From DASUVM01 sp963704675 (lineage in GTDB: Bacteria; Patescibacteriota; Saccharimonadia; Saccharimonadales; Saccharimonadaceae), in contig OY969928.1 in the NCBI GenBank assembly GCA_963704675.1, positions 1,200,585-1,264,584 of the forward strand: a DNA stretch of 64,000 bases, given 5' to 3'. Position numbers and translations under genes: made by a program. Positions 7,608 to 15,352 of the stretch are shown here, one piece after another (within the stretch, counting starts at the first letter, position 1; every line of letters starts with the position of its first letter). Below the pieces are notes generated by a model that saw only the letters and a program-made list of their open reading frames with translations, had not been told where the DNA came from and searched no databases.

Positions 7608-8315
7608 ATGAATACGCCAGAGAAATTGCGGCGGGTGGATGAGCTGACTGACGATAACGTTAGGCGGGTTTTCGATGTGGTTCTTGATATACATAAGCAA
7701 CTTAACCTAGCAACTACTGCAACAGTTACCATACCCGCCGCGCCACAAGCTGTGAAGTTCGGGCTGCTCCAAGACCGCTCCCGGCCGTCGCTTGATGAAT
7801 ACGAAGAAGGCCGCAAGCAAGCGTGTGCATTCCTTAAAGACGTTGGCGCTATAGCAGACTACCGCATGTTGAACTCTGACGTACAGCGCGTATGGCATAA
7901 GCTTGAGGTTACAGTAAACCGTGAGCTATTCGATAAGGTGCTGACAATGCTAGAGTACCGGCGCTCCGGACAAGCTCAACAAAAAACATCATCAGCCACC
8001 CGGCCAGAGTATGACGTAGACAATAACTTGCTGCGTTATGGTGATAAAACACTACGCATAAAAAACAACTCAATCCAGCACTTTATTTGTATGTTGACGT
8101 TTAAGAAGTTTGGGGCAAAGGTAGCCGAGCTACATATTCTTGATGCAGTTGACGCAGCAAGGGGTAACTACGATACAGACCATAGGAGCCGGGTGGTCAG
8201 TGACTCACGCCGGGAACTCAACAAAAAAGCCGAGAAGATGTTTGGCCTGCACGACCTTTTTCTATACGACAGTGCGGAAGTCTGGATAAACACAACACTC
8301 TTTACAGATGAGTGA
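7608..8315 (+). CDS. Hypothetical element protein, possible C-terminal winged helix
   Basis: A 235-residue protein of unrecognised family, starting at ATG 7608 (a TTG 15 nt upstream is possible). The C-terminal third (LLRYGDKTLRIKNNSIQHF...RSRVVSDSRRELNKKAEKM, about 140-235) has the look of an OmpR-type winged helix with a recognition helix, but no receiver domain precedes it. It is divergent from the HTH/Nudix pair with only 33 bp between, so both probably share control sequences. Likely a regulator of the element, low certainty. Confidence 0.6.
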   Translation: MNTPEKLRRVDELTDDNVRRVFDVVLDIHKQLNLATTATVTIPAAPQAVKFGLLQDRSRPSLDEYEEGRKQACAFLKDVGAIADYRMLNSDVQRVWHKLEVTVNRELFDKVLTMLEYRRSGQAQQKTSSATRPEYDVDNNLLRYGDKTLRIKNNSIQHFICMLTFKKFGAKVAELHILDAVDAARGNYDTDHRSRVVSDSRRELNKKAEKMFGLHDLFLYDSAEVWINTTLFTDE

Positions 8316-8367
8316 ACAGCGTAATTCACATTCATTCACTCTCATAGCACCCTGATTCACTGGCGGC

Positions 8368-8394
8368 TTTGTAATCTCGCAATGAGGTTACAAA
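8368..8394 (+). promoter_or_regulatory. Hairpin occluding the ribosome site of the replication operon
   Basis: TTTGTAATCTC (8368-8378) pairs with GAGGTTACAAA (8384-8394) over 11 positions with one wobble, loop GCAAT. The only Shine-Dalgarno-like bases (GAGG) before the ATG at 8396 lie in the right arm. Translation of the first gene of the replication operon would be restricted unless the hairpin opens. Three ATTCAC repeats just upstream could be protein-binding sites. Confidence 0.45.
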
Positions 8395-8395
8395 A

Positions 8396-8578
8396 ATGTC
8401 AGCCGCAGATAAACCACTAACACAAGCACAATGGCACGAACCAGCCGAAAAAATTGACTGGCGTGCATTGCTGTCGCCAGAAGACTTACAAAATCTGGCG
8501 GGTTTCTTTGACGTGCTGATAGAAATGGACTTCGAGCAACGTAAACAAGGAGAAGAAAATGGCAGCACGAAAAAATAA
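8396..8578 (+). CDS. Small hypothetical protein, first gene of replication operon
   Basis: A 60-residue acidic protein with no recognised family. Its ATG follows the hairpin at 8368-8394. Its end overlaps the next gene by 20 bp, and the ribosome site of that gene (AAGGAG) lies inside it, which supports a real operon. Small accessory proteins of this kind are usual before Rep in integrative plasmids. Confidence 0.6.
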   Translation: MSAADKPLTQAQWHEPAEKIDWRALLSPEDLQNLAGFFDVLIEMDFEQRKQGEENGSTKK

Positions 8579-8750
8579 CTTGCCAGTAGACCCGAAAACA
8601 ATCGCCTTAACAGCACTCAACCTATCGCAGTATCATTTATTGCCAGCAGCGATACTCTGCATCTGGACGGCCGATAATTCAGTTCTCACGCGCTTAAAAG
8701 AGGAGATTGAGCAAGCAATCGAAGAGAATAATATCTCCATACCATTTTAG
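8559..8750 (+). CDS. Small hypothetical protein of replication operon
   Basis: A 63-residue protein starting with a strong AAGGAG 6 nt before ATG and overlapping the preceding gene. The middle (LNLSQYHLLPAAILCIW) is hydrophobic, the C-terminus is acidic and helical. No family recognised. It ends 2 nt before the SpoVG gene. Confidence 0.6.
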   Translation: MAARKNNLPVDPKTIALTALNLSQYHLLPAAILCIWTADNSVLTRLKEEIEQAIEENNISIPF

Positions 8751-8752
8751 CT

Positions 8753-9022
8753 ATGATAACTGAACTGAATATCGTGCCGATTAAACCAACGAACGGTCTC
8801 ATTGGGTTCGCCAGCATTGTTATTGATAACAGCTTTTACATGGGCTCAATCGCCATCTATAAGCGCTTGGGTAGTGACGGCTACCGCCTTGTCTACCCAT
8901 CGAAGAAAGTCGGCAATCACCGACTACCTCTTTATTACCCTATCAATAAACAAGCAGGCCAACTTATTGAGCATACCATTGCCAAAAAGTGCCACGAACT
9001 ATTTGAGAGCGGAGACGCTTGA
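8753..9022 (+). CDS. spoVG: SpoVG-family protein
   Basis: An 89-residue protein with the SpoVG layout: an N-terminal strand starting ITELNIVPIK, then IGFASIVIDNSFYMGSIAIYKR, then YRLVYPSKK, a Pro-containing LYYPIN segment and a C-terminal helix. Known SpoVG proteins are small site-specific DNA- or RNA-binding regulators, and versions are common on phages and plasmids. It lies 1 nt before rep, so a role in replication control of the element is likely. Confidence 0.75.
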   Translation: MITELNIVPIKPTNGLIGFASIVIDNSFYMGSIAIYKRLGSDGYRLVYPSKKVGNHRLPLYYPINKQAGQLIEHTIAKKCHELFESGDA

Positions 9023-9023
9023 T

Positions 9024-10118
9024 ATGGTAGACACTGTGAAGCTGCTGCTTGGTGAAGACCAGTATGTTTTGAAGGAAGGTTTTGACTTTGCTTACTCGAA
9101 ATCAGAGAGCGGTAAACAGAGGTTCATACGCAAGCCGTCGCGTAATGAACTACGAGCGGGACTATATTTGCCAAGCATTACACTGATACGCCGCCCGATA
9201 CCATTTGGTGGCACCAGCGCAGAGTTGGCTGTTGAGTTTTCAGCCCCCAAGCTACTATTTGGCAATAATTTTGCCGAGCTTCGAGATAGTGATTTTGATG
9301 CGGTAGTGGACAGGCTGCAACAGCGCCTAGCCTATATGGGTGTTGCTGTTGGCCGGGCGCAACTTTTCGGTGCAAAGGTTACAGGCTGGCACCCTAGCAA
9401 AAACATCATACTACCCGCGCTAGGTTGCCAAGCAGTTATTAACGCACTCGCCAAAGTAGAGCGAAGCCGTTTTTATGACACGCAGAAGACGGACTTTATT
9501 GACGGCGAGGCGCTACACTTTCACAGCAACTCAAAGGATGTTGCCTTTTACGATAAGCTGGCGGATTTGCGCAAGGCCAAGATTAGCGACAAGCGAGCGG
9601 TAGAAAGTGATAACCGAATACAAACAGACATCCTTGACCATGCTAGTAATGTGAGCGTGCTGCGGTTTGAGGTACGTTTGAATGGCATAAAAGCAATCAA
9701 ACGTAACTACTCGGAGTTGCGGACACGAACACCTACATTTAGCTGGCTTTTCAATAGTGAGCATTCACGGCAAATATTGCTGAAGCATTGGTACGAGGTT
9801 GCTGAGAAGCTGGACTATTTGGCAATGGACGCAAGCCGACCCCTTGAGCTATTACAGAACCACCTATCAGCCAACCGGACACGAGCTGCACCGCAAAAGA
9901 CATTGGCAGAAGTTGCGGTTTTACTTATCGCCAACCAAGCCGGTGAGCCAGCGTTGCGACAAACACTTGATGCGCACTTTGGTAAACATGCATGGGCAAG
10001 ATACAAACCGAGCAAAATTGCACTGCCAGCCAGCCGACATAAGTTAGTACTACAAGCACAAGAAACATTGGAGCAGTTCAAACCACTAGCTACTGATGCT
10101 CTGTTAAAAGGTGCTTGA
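9024..10118 (+). CDS. Rolling-circle-type replication protein (gene II/X-like Rep)
   Basis: A 364-residue protein starting at ATG 9024, one base after the SpoVG stop. The N-terminal half matches the phage/plasmid gene II/X-type replication family pattern: LAVEFSAPKLLFGNNFAELRDSDF, a following GV helix, and WHPSKNIILP. These proteins nick the double-strand origin and start rolling-circle replication of filamentous phages and small plasmids. A homologous C-terminus is encoded at 1-234 for the outer element. No coat, adhesin or Zot-like gene is seen, so the element is better called an integrative plasmid than a phage. Open-frame sequence upstream of 9024 in this frame overlaps spoVG and is not used. 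Confidence 0.75.
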   Translation: MVDTVKLLLGEDQYVLKEGFDFAYSKSESGKQRFIRKPSRNELRAGLYLPSITLIRRPIPFGGTSAELAVEFSAPKLLFGNNFAELRDSDFDAVVDRLQQRLAYMGVAVGRAQLFGAKVTGWHPSKNIILPALGCQAVINALAKVERSRFYDTQKTDFIDGEALHFHSNSKDVAFYDKLADLRKAKISDKRAVESDNRIQTDILDHASNVSVLRFEVRLNGIKAIKRNYSELRTRTPTFSWLFNSEHSRQILLKHWYEVAEKLDYLAMDASRPLELLQNHLSANRTRAAPQKTLAEVAVLLIANQAGEPALRQTLDAHFGKHAWARYKPSKIALPASRHKLVLQAQETLEQFKPLATDALLKGA

Positions 10119-10159
10119 AACATATAGTAAGCAATGGTAAGTTAGTAAGGAGTAATAAG

Positions 10160-11782
10160 ATGAATTATTTAGTTGCACGCGTATCAGATGTAGAACAGCG
10201 TAAAGCGCTGCCAGCCCAGAAGAAACGGCTGTTTGAGTATGCTGCAAAGAATGGTTGGATTGAGGGAAAAGACTTTGTTTACATCGAATACGATGAAACA
10301 GCTTTTAAAGGCGACCGGCGCAGGTTTAACAAGTTAGTCTTGCAGCCATTAGAAGCAGAGAGACAGCTTGCGATAGTGGTATTTGATAAGATTGACCGCT
10401 TCAGCCGCGACTCATCATCAGAAGAGCGGGCAGCACTAACCAAACTGCTACGCACTGGGCGGATTGAAATGCACTTCCCCAGCGACAATCTGGCCGTACA
10501 TAAGGACTCGCCCGCACCGGACTTATTCCGGTTGGATATTGGTGTTGCTTTGGCGGGCTACTATTCAAGCGCTATACGAGACAACGTAAAACGCCGCTTT
10601 GAGCAGATGCTCAATGATAAGACTTGGGTAGGCCACGCCCCTATAGGCTACAGACATACCCGGTCGGGTACGTTTGAGAAGCCCATCAAGGGAATAGAGG
10701 TAGACCGGGAACGTGCGGCGCATATCGTCAGAATGTTTGAACTGAGAGCAACCGGCCTGCCATACGCGCAAATCGCCAAGCAAGTAAACGAGCAAGGACT
10801 CCTCAGCAAGCAAGGCAATAAACTCAATAAGTCAGCAGTCGAGAAAATCCTACGCAACCCGTTTTACTACGGCAAGATGTCATTCAAAGGCAAGTTATTT
10901 GACCATAAATATGAGCCACTCATCAGTAAAAAGCTATTTGATAAATGCCAAGAGATACGCGACCAGAGGCACGACGTTCATACTACCTACGGCGATAAGC
11001 ACTTCACCTTCAAAGAGGTTGTGAAATGTAAAGTTTGTGGATGTACTGTTTCGTCTTTTAACTCACGCGGCAACACCTACCTGAAATGTTCAGGCGCAAA
11101 AGGCCGCTGCGGTAACGCAAATACCGCAAAAGCGCTAGTATTCCCAGATGTAGTAAGCACTATGGCGGCTATTCCTATGCCGCCTGATGCGCTCCAGTAT
11201 GTCATTGCCGAACTCAAGAGCCGTCATGACAACCAGCAGCATTACTACACACAGAATATCGAGCAGACCCGCAAGGAATACGACAAAATCAATGCGCGCT
11301 TGAAGGCGCTGACATACGAACGGCTGGACGGGCGTATTGCTGTAGACCTCTATGACGAAATCGTCGCAGAGCTGACAAACCGGCAGCAGGAGCTTAACGA
11401 CCAGCTCATTGCGCTGACAGATTCTAACAAGAGCTTCATGGTCACTGCTTCTTATCTGTTAGACCTAGCACAACGCGCTCACGAGCTGTTTTCCAACGCT
11501 TCAGAGCGACTCCAACAGAAGATGCTCAAAACCGTACTTTCTAACATTGAATTATTTGACAAGCAGCTCACTTATATTGTAAACGACCCCTATAAAACTT
11601 TCATTGAGATAAACAAAAAGACCCTTGACGGGTCTAAAAGCGAAATTTGGTGCGGGTTAGGAGACTCTAACTCCTGGCCCCTTCCATGGCAAGGAAGTGC
11701 TCTAACAACTGAGCTAAACCCGCATGTTGTTAACGAGTGTGATTATACAGAAGGTAAGTGGTTGATTCAAGAGGTATTATAA
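10160..11782 (+). CDS. Large serine recombinase (integrase) of inner element
   Basis: A 540-residue large serine recombinase starting at ATG 10160 with AAGGAG 8 nt upstream. Catalytic S9 is in ARVSD; the recombinase domain (PIGYRH) is at about 155-260, the zinc ribbon (CKVCG...CSGAKGRC) begins near residue 290, and a coiled coil follows. It is a close paralogue of the protein at 262-1860. The last 45 codons run antisense through the tRNA-Gly gene and its promoter, so the C-terminus (IWCGLGDSNSWPL...) is encoded by host chromosome acquired on integration. Excision would give the gene a different 3' end. Confidence 0.92.
   Translation: MNYLVARVSDVEQRKALPAQKKRLFEYAAKNGWIEGKDFVYIEYDETAFKGDRRRFNKLVLQPLEAERQLAIVVFDKIDRFSRDSSSEERAALTKLLRTGRIEMHFPSDNLAVHKDSPAPDLFRLDIGVALAGYYSSAIRDNVKRRFEQMLNDKTWVGHAPIGYRHTRSGTFEKPIKGIEVDRERAAHIVRMFELRATGLPYAQIAKQVNEQGLLSKQGNKLNKSAVEKILRNPFYYGKMSFKGKLFDHKYEPLISKKLFDKCQEIRDQRHDVHTTYGDKHFTFKEVVKCKVCGCTVSSFNSRGNTYLKCSGAKGRCGNANTAKALVFPDVVSTMAAIPMPPDALQYVIAELKSRHDNQQHYYTQNIEQTRKEYDKINARLKALTYERLDGRIAVDLYDEIVAELTNRQQELNDQLIALTDSNKSFMVTASYLLDLAQRAHELFSNASERLQQKMLKTVLSNIELFDKQLTYIVNDPYKTFIEINKKTLDGSKSEIWCGLGDSNSWPLPWQGSALTTELNPHVVNECDYTEGKWLIQEVL
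11645..11653. other. Probable attachment core, right end of inner element
   Basis: ATTTGGTGC, identical to 1744-1752. It covers the last bases of tRNA-Gly on the minus strand (GC-A-CCA) plus AAT. Everything to the left is element; the tRNA body to the right is host. Confidence 0.6.
11648..11723 (-). tRNA. tRNA-Gly (GCC)
   Basis: A complete cloverleaf of 76 nt including an encoded CCA. Acceptor GCGGGTT/AACCCGC, D stem GCTC/GAGC, anticodon arm CTTCC-TTGCCAT-GGAAG (anticodon GCC) and T stem AGGAG/CTCCT all pair perfectly. Two tertiary positions are odd: the D loop is AGTTGTTA (U19 in place of G19) and the T loop is TTAGAGT (A56 in place of C56), so the usual G19-C56 pair is replaced by a potential U19-A56 pair. 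Discriminator is A73. The gene is the integration target of both elements. Confidence 0.9.
11742..11770 (-). promoter_or_regulatory. Promoter of tRNA-Gly
   Basis: On the minus strand TTGAAT (11765-11770) and TATAAT (11742-11747) with a 17-nt spacer, about 18 nt before the tRNA 5' end. It lies inside the 3' end of the convergent recombinase frame. Confidence 0.6.
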
Positions 11783-11817
11783 AGTCAGCTGCTCAAAAAC
11801 TACCCGTAAAAACCTTG

Positions 11818-12123
11818 TTATTTAGGCTGCTTGTTAACCACATATTTTTGAGAAGGGCTCAAAGGCTTATCTTTACGATGTATGCAACCTAACCAGCAAC
11901 AGGGGCGGCGCTTTCCTTCGATGAGCTCTACGATTGTTCGCATAATATGATTCTCTCTTGTTTCGGAGTTTTTAACAGTTACGACCCAGCATATCCATTC
12001 GTTACGTGCGAGCGGGGTAATGTCGTTCCATGCAGCGAGAGCTTTGGGGGCAGCAGTGAGGGCTTTTCGTAAATCTGCTGGCAGATCATGCACTATACCG
12101 CCGGCGATTTTTTCTTTTGTCAT
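11818..12123 (-). CDS. YdeI/OmpD-associated (OmdA) family protein
   Basis: A 101-residue protein matching the YdeI/OmdA pattern: LPADLRKALTAAPKALAAWNDITPLARNEWICWV, then ETRENHIMRTIVELIEGKR. Members are small cytosolic proteins of unclear role, sometimes annotated as bacteriocin-protection proteins. A ribosome site (AGG) precedes the ATG. The C-terminal part has two cysteines (CCWLGC). It is the first gene outside the integrated elements. Confidence 0.75.
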   Translation of the reverse strand: MTKEKIAGGIVHDLPADLRKALTAAPKALAAWNDITPLARNEWICWVVTVKNSETRENHIMRTIVELIEGKRRPCCWLGCIHRKDKPLSPSQKYVVNKQPK

Positions 12124-12256
12124 AGGTTTATACTACCTGAGGGTGTATTTTTATCAAGACGCTTGAGCCATGTGACACTTTAATCCGCCTTGCACCCTGA
12201 TTCTCCCTATCTTAGACTAAGATTGTTCCGTTGCATATGATTCAAGGGGAGTAGTA

Positions 12257-12778
12257 ATGGATCGTGTTGAGCTCGTGCTAGGGTTGCTAGAAGAACTGCA
12301 CCTGACACCACATGAAGTGAGGGCAATATGCGAGAGGTTGCATGTTCTACCCTCGAATGTCACGGTTTTTACCTCTACGCCCATTCGTTGGACAATGTTT
12401 TCAACTCGCACTAAAAACGTTTTGCAGAATGCTGACATCGGTTCAGATGAGCTACTCAGCATGATGACCGACGAATACTTCGCCAGCAAAACTATCACTT
12501 ACAGAGAAGTTAATAGGTATCTGAGCTTGCGTGGCCGACAACTTCGAGGGGCGAATGAAACTGTCGAAGAAAAGGCACTGAAGGTCTTTGGTGGCCTTGG
12601 TAATCTGCCGGTTGAGTATCTTTTTGTGGAAGGCAGGGGTGATAGCACGCAGCTGCATGAGTTGGGATGCCGCATACTCAATGATCTCCGTAGGGCTTCT
12701 CGGCTACAAGAGGAGCTCAGTGAATACGCGTATGATTGTCTAGTTAGGAAGCTCCATGAGATAGGCTTTGAACTGTAA
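12257..12778 (+). CDS. Hypothetical protein (orphan gene with own terminator)
   Basis: A 173-residue soluble, helix-rich protein; no family recognised. It has a strong ribosome site (AAGGGGAG) 5 nt before ATG and a possible promoter (TTAGAC, 18 nt, TATGAT) just upstream. A strong hairpin follows 4 nt after the stop. It belongs to a set of single-gene units in this window with the same layout. Confidence 0.65.
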   Translation: MDRVELVLGLLEELHLTPHEVRAICERLHVLPSNVTVFTSTPIRWTMFSTRTKNVLQNADIGSDELLSMMTDEYFASKTITYREVNRYLSLRGRQLRGANETVEEKALKVFGGLGNLPVEYLFVEGRGDSTQLHELGCRILNDLRRASRLQEELSEYAYDCLVRKLHEIGFEL

Positions 12779-12782
12779 CGGG

Positions 12783-12815
12783 ACACCCGGCGCCGCTGGC
12801 GCGGTGCCGGGTGTT
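12783..12815 (+). terminator. Hairpin after the gene at 12257
   Basis: ACACCCGGCGCC (12783-12794) pairs with GGTGCCGGGTGT (12803-12814) with one mismatch or wobble. The T tract is short (TTT). Confidence 0.6.
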
Positions 12816-12869
12816 TGCCAGGCTTAATTAGAATAAGTGCAGCGAGAGGCTTTTTGTTACACTGTTTAC

Positions 12870-13414
12870 ATGATTAAAGCAGTAATTTTCGATTTTTTCG
12901 ACGTCTTCAGAACTGATGCCTATAAATCTTGGTTGGCCGCCAATAATATTCCACATGAGGGTGAATATTTCGAGGCATCACGACGGCAAGATATGGGTGA
13001 GATAACGATTGATCAATTTCTCAGTGAGCTCAGCAGGCTACAGAATCGCCGGTTACTCTAAGGGAGTTAGAGGCAAATGCTAAGCTTGATGAAGAGGCTA
13101 TTGCTATTGCAGAAGCTCTTATGAAACGATATCGTATCGGGCTTTTATCGAATGCGCCATCAACATTTATTCGTGCGCTCTTTGCCGAGCATGATCTCGA
13201 GCGTTTATTTCATGAAATTATCATTTCAAGCGAAGTAGGAATGGTGAAGCCAAATACTGATATATTCAAGCTAACCCTTCAGAAGTTGGATGTATCTCCT
13301 TCGGAGGCGGTATTCATTGATGATAATAAAAAGCATGTACAAGCGGCTGAAAAGTCGGGCATTAAAGGGCTACAATTTACATCTGCAAACAATCTTAGAA
13401 AGCAGCTCTCTTAA
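12870..13414 (+). pseudogene. HAD-family hydrolase, frameshifted
   Basis: The start is clear: ATG 12870 then VIFDFFDVFRTD (HAD motif I, DxxxVxxTD type). The first frame runs to a stop at 13059-13061. The rest continues one base out of phase from about 13048 (ESPVTLRELEANAK...), with motif II LLSNAPS, the lysine motif VGMVKPN and motif IV FIDDNKKHV. Joined, the parts make a normal HAD-IA protein of about 180 residues. A single-base deletion near 13045-13055 explains it; a sequencing error would look the same. Confidence 0.8.
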
Positions 13415-13486
13415 ATTTAAGGCTCACGTTAGATCAATAGTTTGTATTAAGATTCGACCTGTTTTTGAACCTGATATGATGAACAC

Positions 13487-13999
13487 ATGAATGATTTCAA
13501 AACAGTAGCCATTGAAGCTGCCAAACAGGCAGGGGAGATTCTGCTAGAGCTCGCAAAAACTCCTATTAAATACGAAATGAAAAACAGTCGTGACATTCAG
13601 GTTGAGGCAGACTTACGCTCTGAAAAGCTCATTATTAGTAAGATCAAAGCAGCTTTCCCCGCACATAGTATTTTTGCTGAAGAAAGCGGCGAAGAGATAC
13701 ATGAATCAGAATATTTATGGGCGGTTGACCCACTTGATGGCACCATAAACTATGCAAGAGGCATTGAAGAGTTTTGTATCCCAATTGCTCTTAGCCAGCA
13801 TGGTCAGACTATCTTAGGAGTGATTTATCATCCGGTGGAGCAGCAGTTATTTGTAGCAGAGAAGGGCGAAGGCGCTTTTCTTAATGGTAAGAAGCTTGAG
13901 GTATCGAATGAGGCAAAACTTGTGAACTGCCTTGTGGCAACAGACAATACCTCGCATCTTGAAGATAGACGCAAAAACTTTCGCCGGCCTTGGCGTTAA
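13487..13999 (+). pseudogene. Inositol monophosphatase family protein, C-terminally truncated
   Basis: A 170-residue protein with the first metal-binding motifs of the IMPase family: FAEESG and WAVDPLDGTINYARG (about residues 63-90), plus the GVIYHP strand. Family members are about 260 residues and need a C-terminal WDxAAG motif, which is absent. The frame ends in an unrelated basic tail (NFRRPWR), which suggests an indel near 13970 followed by loss of the C-terminal domain. The MFS gene begins 35 nt later. Probably inactive. Confidence 0.7.
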
Positions 14000-14034
14000 T
14001 AAAAAGTTATGCCGAGTCTCGCTAACTTTCTCGC

Positions 14035-15252
14035 ATGATGAACAGCCATAATAAAGCTGAAGATGTAGCGAAGTTCAGAAGAAATATCTATCTTTTTTCT
14101 TTTTGCGAAGGGTTGATTTTTTGGTATGCAATTGAAAAGTTGTTCATGCAATCGATTGGCCTGAGTATTGCAACAATAGTTATGATCGGCCTCGTTGCGC
14201 AAGCTGGCAAGATGATTTTTGAAATTCCGTCAAGCGTTTTGGCCGATCGATGGAATCGGCGCAACACTTTAATTATCGGCACTTTTATTATGGTAGCTGC
14301 GTCGGCATTTTTGCCACTCGCGAAAACCGCACTAGATTATACAATATTTGTTTTATTATGGACGATTTACTATGCCTTCAAATCTGGAACAGACACCGCT
14401 TTTATTTTCGACTCGCTTAAAAGCTATAAGGCAGAAAAGCATTTTCAGCACATTTTAGCCCGGTATCGTTCTTGGGAATATGCTGGTTTGATAGTGAGCG
14501 GCCTTGCGGCTGGGTTTATTGCTGTGCTCACCAATCTACAGATACCCTTCTGGCTCACCATAGTGCCGCTTATTTTAGGAGCCGCAGCGTTATGGCGGCT
14601 GCCTGAACCCAAGATTGAAAGTCATGATGAACAAGGTCAATGGTGGAGCCACGCCACCTATGCCTGGCGCGAGATAAAAGAACGGGCGATTGTTTGGGTC
14701 TTGCTACTGTATGCGGGGCTCTTTGCGCTGCAATTTATTTGGTATGAATATTATCAGGTGTACGGGCTTTCTGTTCACACTCCAGAGGTATGGTTTGGTA
14801 GCCTCATGGCAGCGTTATGCCTCGGGCTGATTGCGGGAGCTGAGATTACTAGGCGGGTAGTTATTTCTAAGAAGATAGTTGCGCTTTTTTGGCTAATTTT
14901 GGCTGCAACCCACCTCAGCGGTTTCTTAGTAACGAATTTTATTACTTATTTATTGATCATTTTCGGAACGATGGTTGCTATGCAGGTTTTATATTTAGGC
15001 TTCATTAACACCATTAACCAAAGCATTGACTCTACTAGAAGGGCTACAGTAATCTCTTTAGCGGGCAGTGCAAGCCAGTTCATATTCTTGGGTCTCGCAC
15101 TATTATTCCGGCTGGTCACTGATAACTGGAGCGTACAATTGGCCTTTGCCGCGGTAAGCCTGCCGTTATTACTATTGGGCCTGATTGATATAATACGCCG
15201 AATTCCTTGGCTGCCGGCTAATGCAAAAGTCGATACAGAACCATTAGCTTAA
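14035..15252 (+). CDS. Major facilitator superfamily transporter
   Basis: A 405-residue protein with about 12 hydrophobic segments. The loop between helices 2 and 3 has the MFS motif A variant SSVLADRWNRRNTLIIG, and the fold splits around a polar loop near residues 190-215. Substrate cannot be told; such single-gene MFS carriers are often drug or metabolite exporters. Two adjacent ATG codons (14035 and 14038) are possible starts. Confidence 0.85.
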   Translation: MMNSHNKAEDVAKFRRNIYLFSFCEGLIFWYAIEKLFMQSIGLSIATIVMIGLVAQAGKMIFEIPSSVLADRWNRRNTLIIGTFIMVAASAFLPLAKTALDYTIFVLLWTIYYAFKSGTDTAFIFDSLKSYKAEKHFQHILARYRSWEYAGLIVSGLAAGFIAVLTNLQIPFWLTIVPLILGAAALWRLPEPKIESHDEQGQWWSHATYAWREIKERAIVWVLLLYAGLFALQFIWYEYYQVYGLSVHTPEVWFGSLMAALCLGLIAGAEITRRVVISKKIVALFWLILAATHLSGFLVTNFITYLLIIFGTMVAMQVLYLGFINTINQSIDSTRRATVISLAGSASQFIFLGLALLFRLVTDNWSVQLAFAAVSLPLLLLGLIDIIRRIPWLPANAKVDTEPLA

Positions 15253-15314
15253 GAGTAGCCAATAGTTTTTATTCTTACAGTTGAGTAAGAGAGTCTAGCC
15301 CTCACAACATCTTA

Positions 15315-15343
15315 TTGACTTTTACACAAAAACATGATAAAGT
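15315..15343 (+). promoter_or_regulatory. Promoter giving a leaderless glycosyltransferase mRNA
   Basis: TTGACT (15315-15320), 17-nt spacer, TAAAGT (15338-15343). The start codon lies 9 nt after the -10 box, so transcription should begin at or within 3 nt of the ATG. No Shine-Dalgarno sequence precedes it. Confidence 0.6.
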
Positions 15344-15352
15344 TGTAAGACT

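Noticed and set aside
8802..9023. 74-residue N-terminal extension of Rep
   Set aside because: It overlaps the SpoVG gene in another frame and is low-complexity; ATG 9024 directly follows the SpoVG stop and gives the normal family start.
10115..10159. 15-residue N-terminal extension of the second integrase
   Set aside because: The paralogue starts at the equivalent of ATG 10160, which has AAGGAG; the extension lies over that ribosome site.
8396..11782. Filamentous prophage
   Set aside because: Rep resembles phage gene II/X, but no coat, adhesin or Zot-like assembly ATPase is present between the attachment cores.
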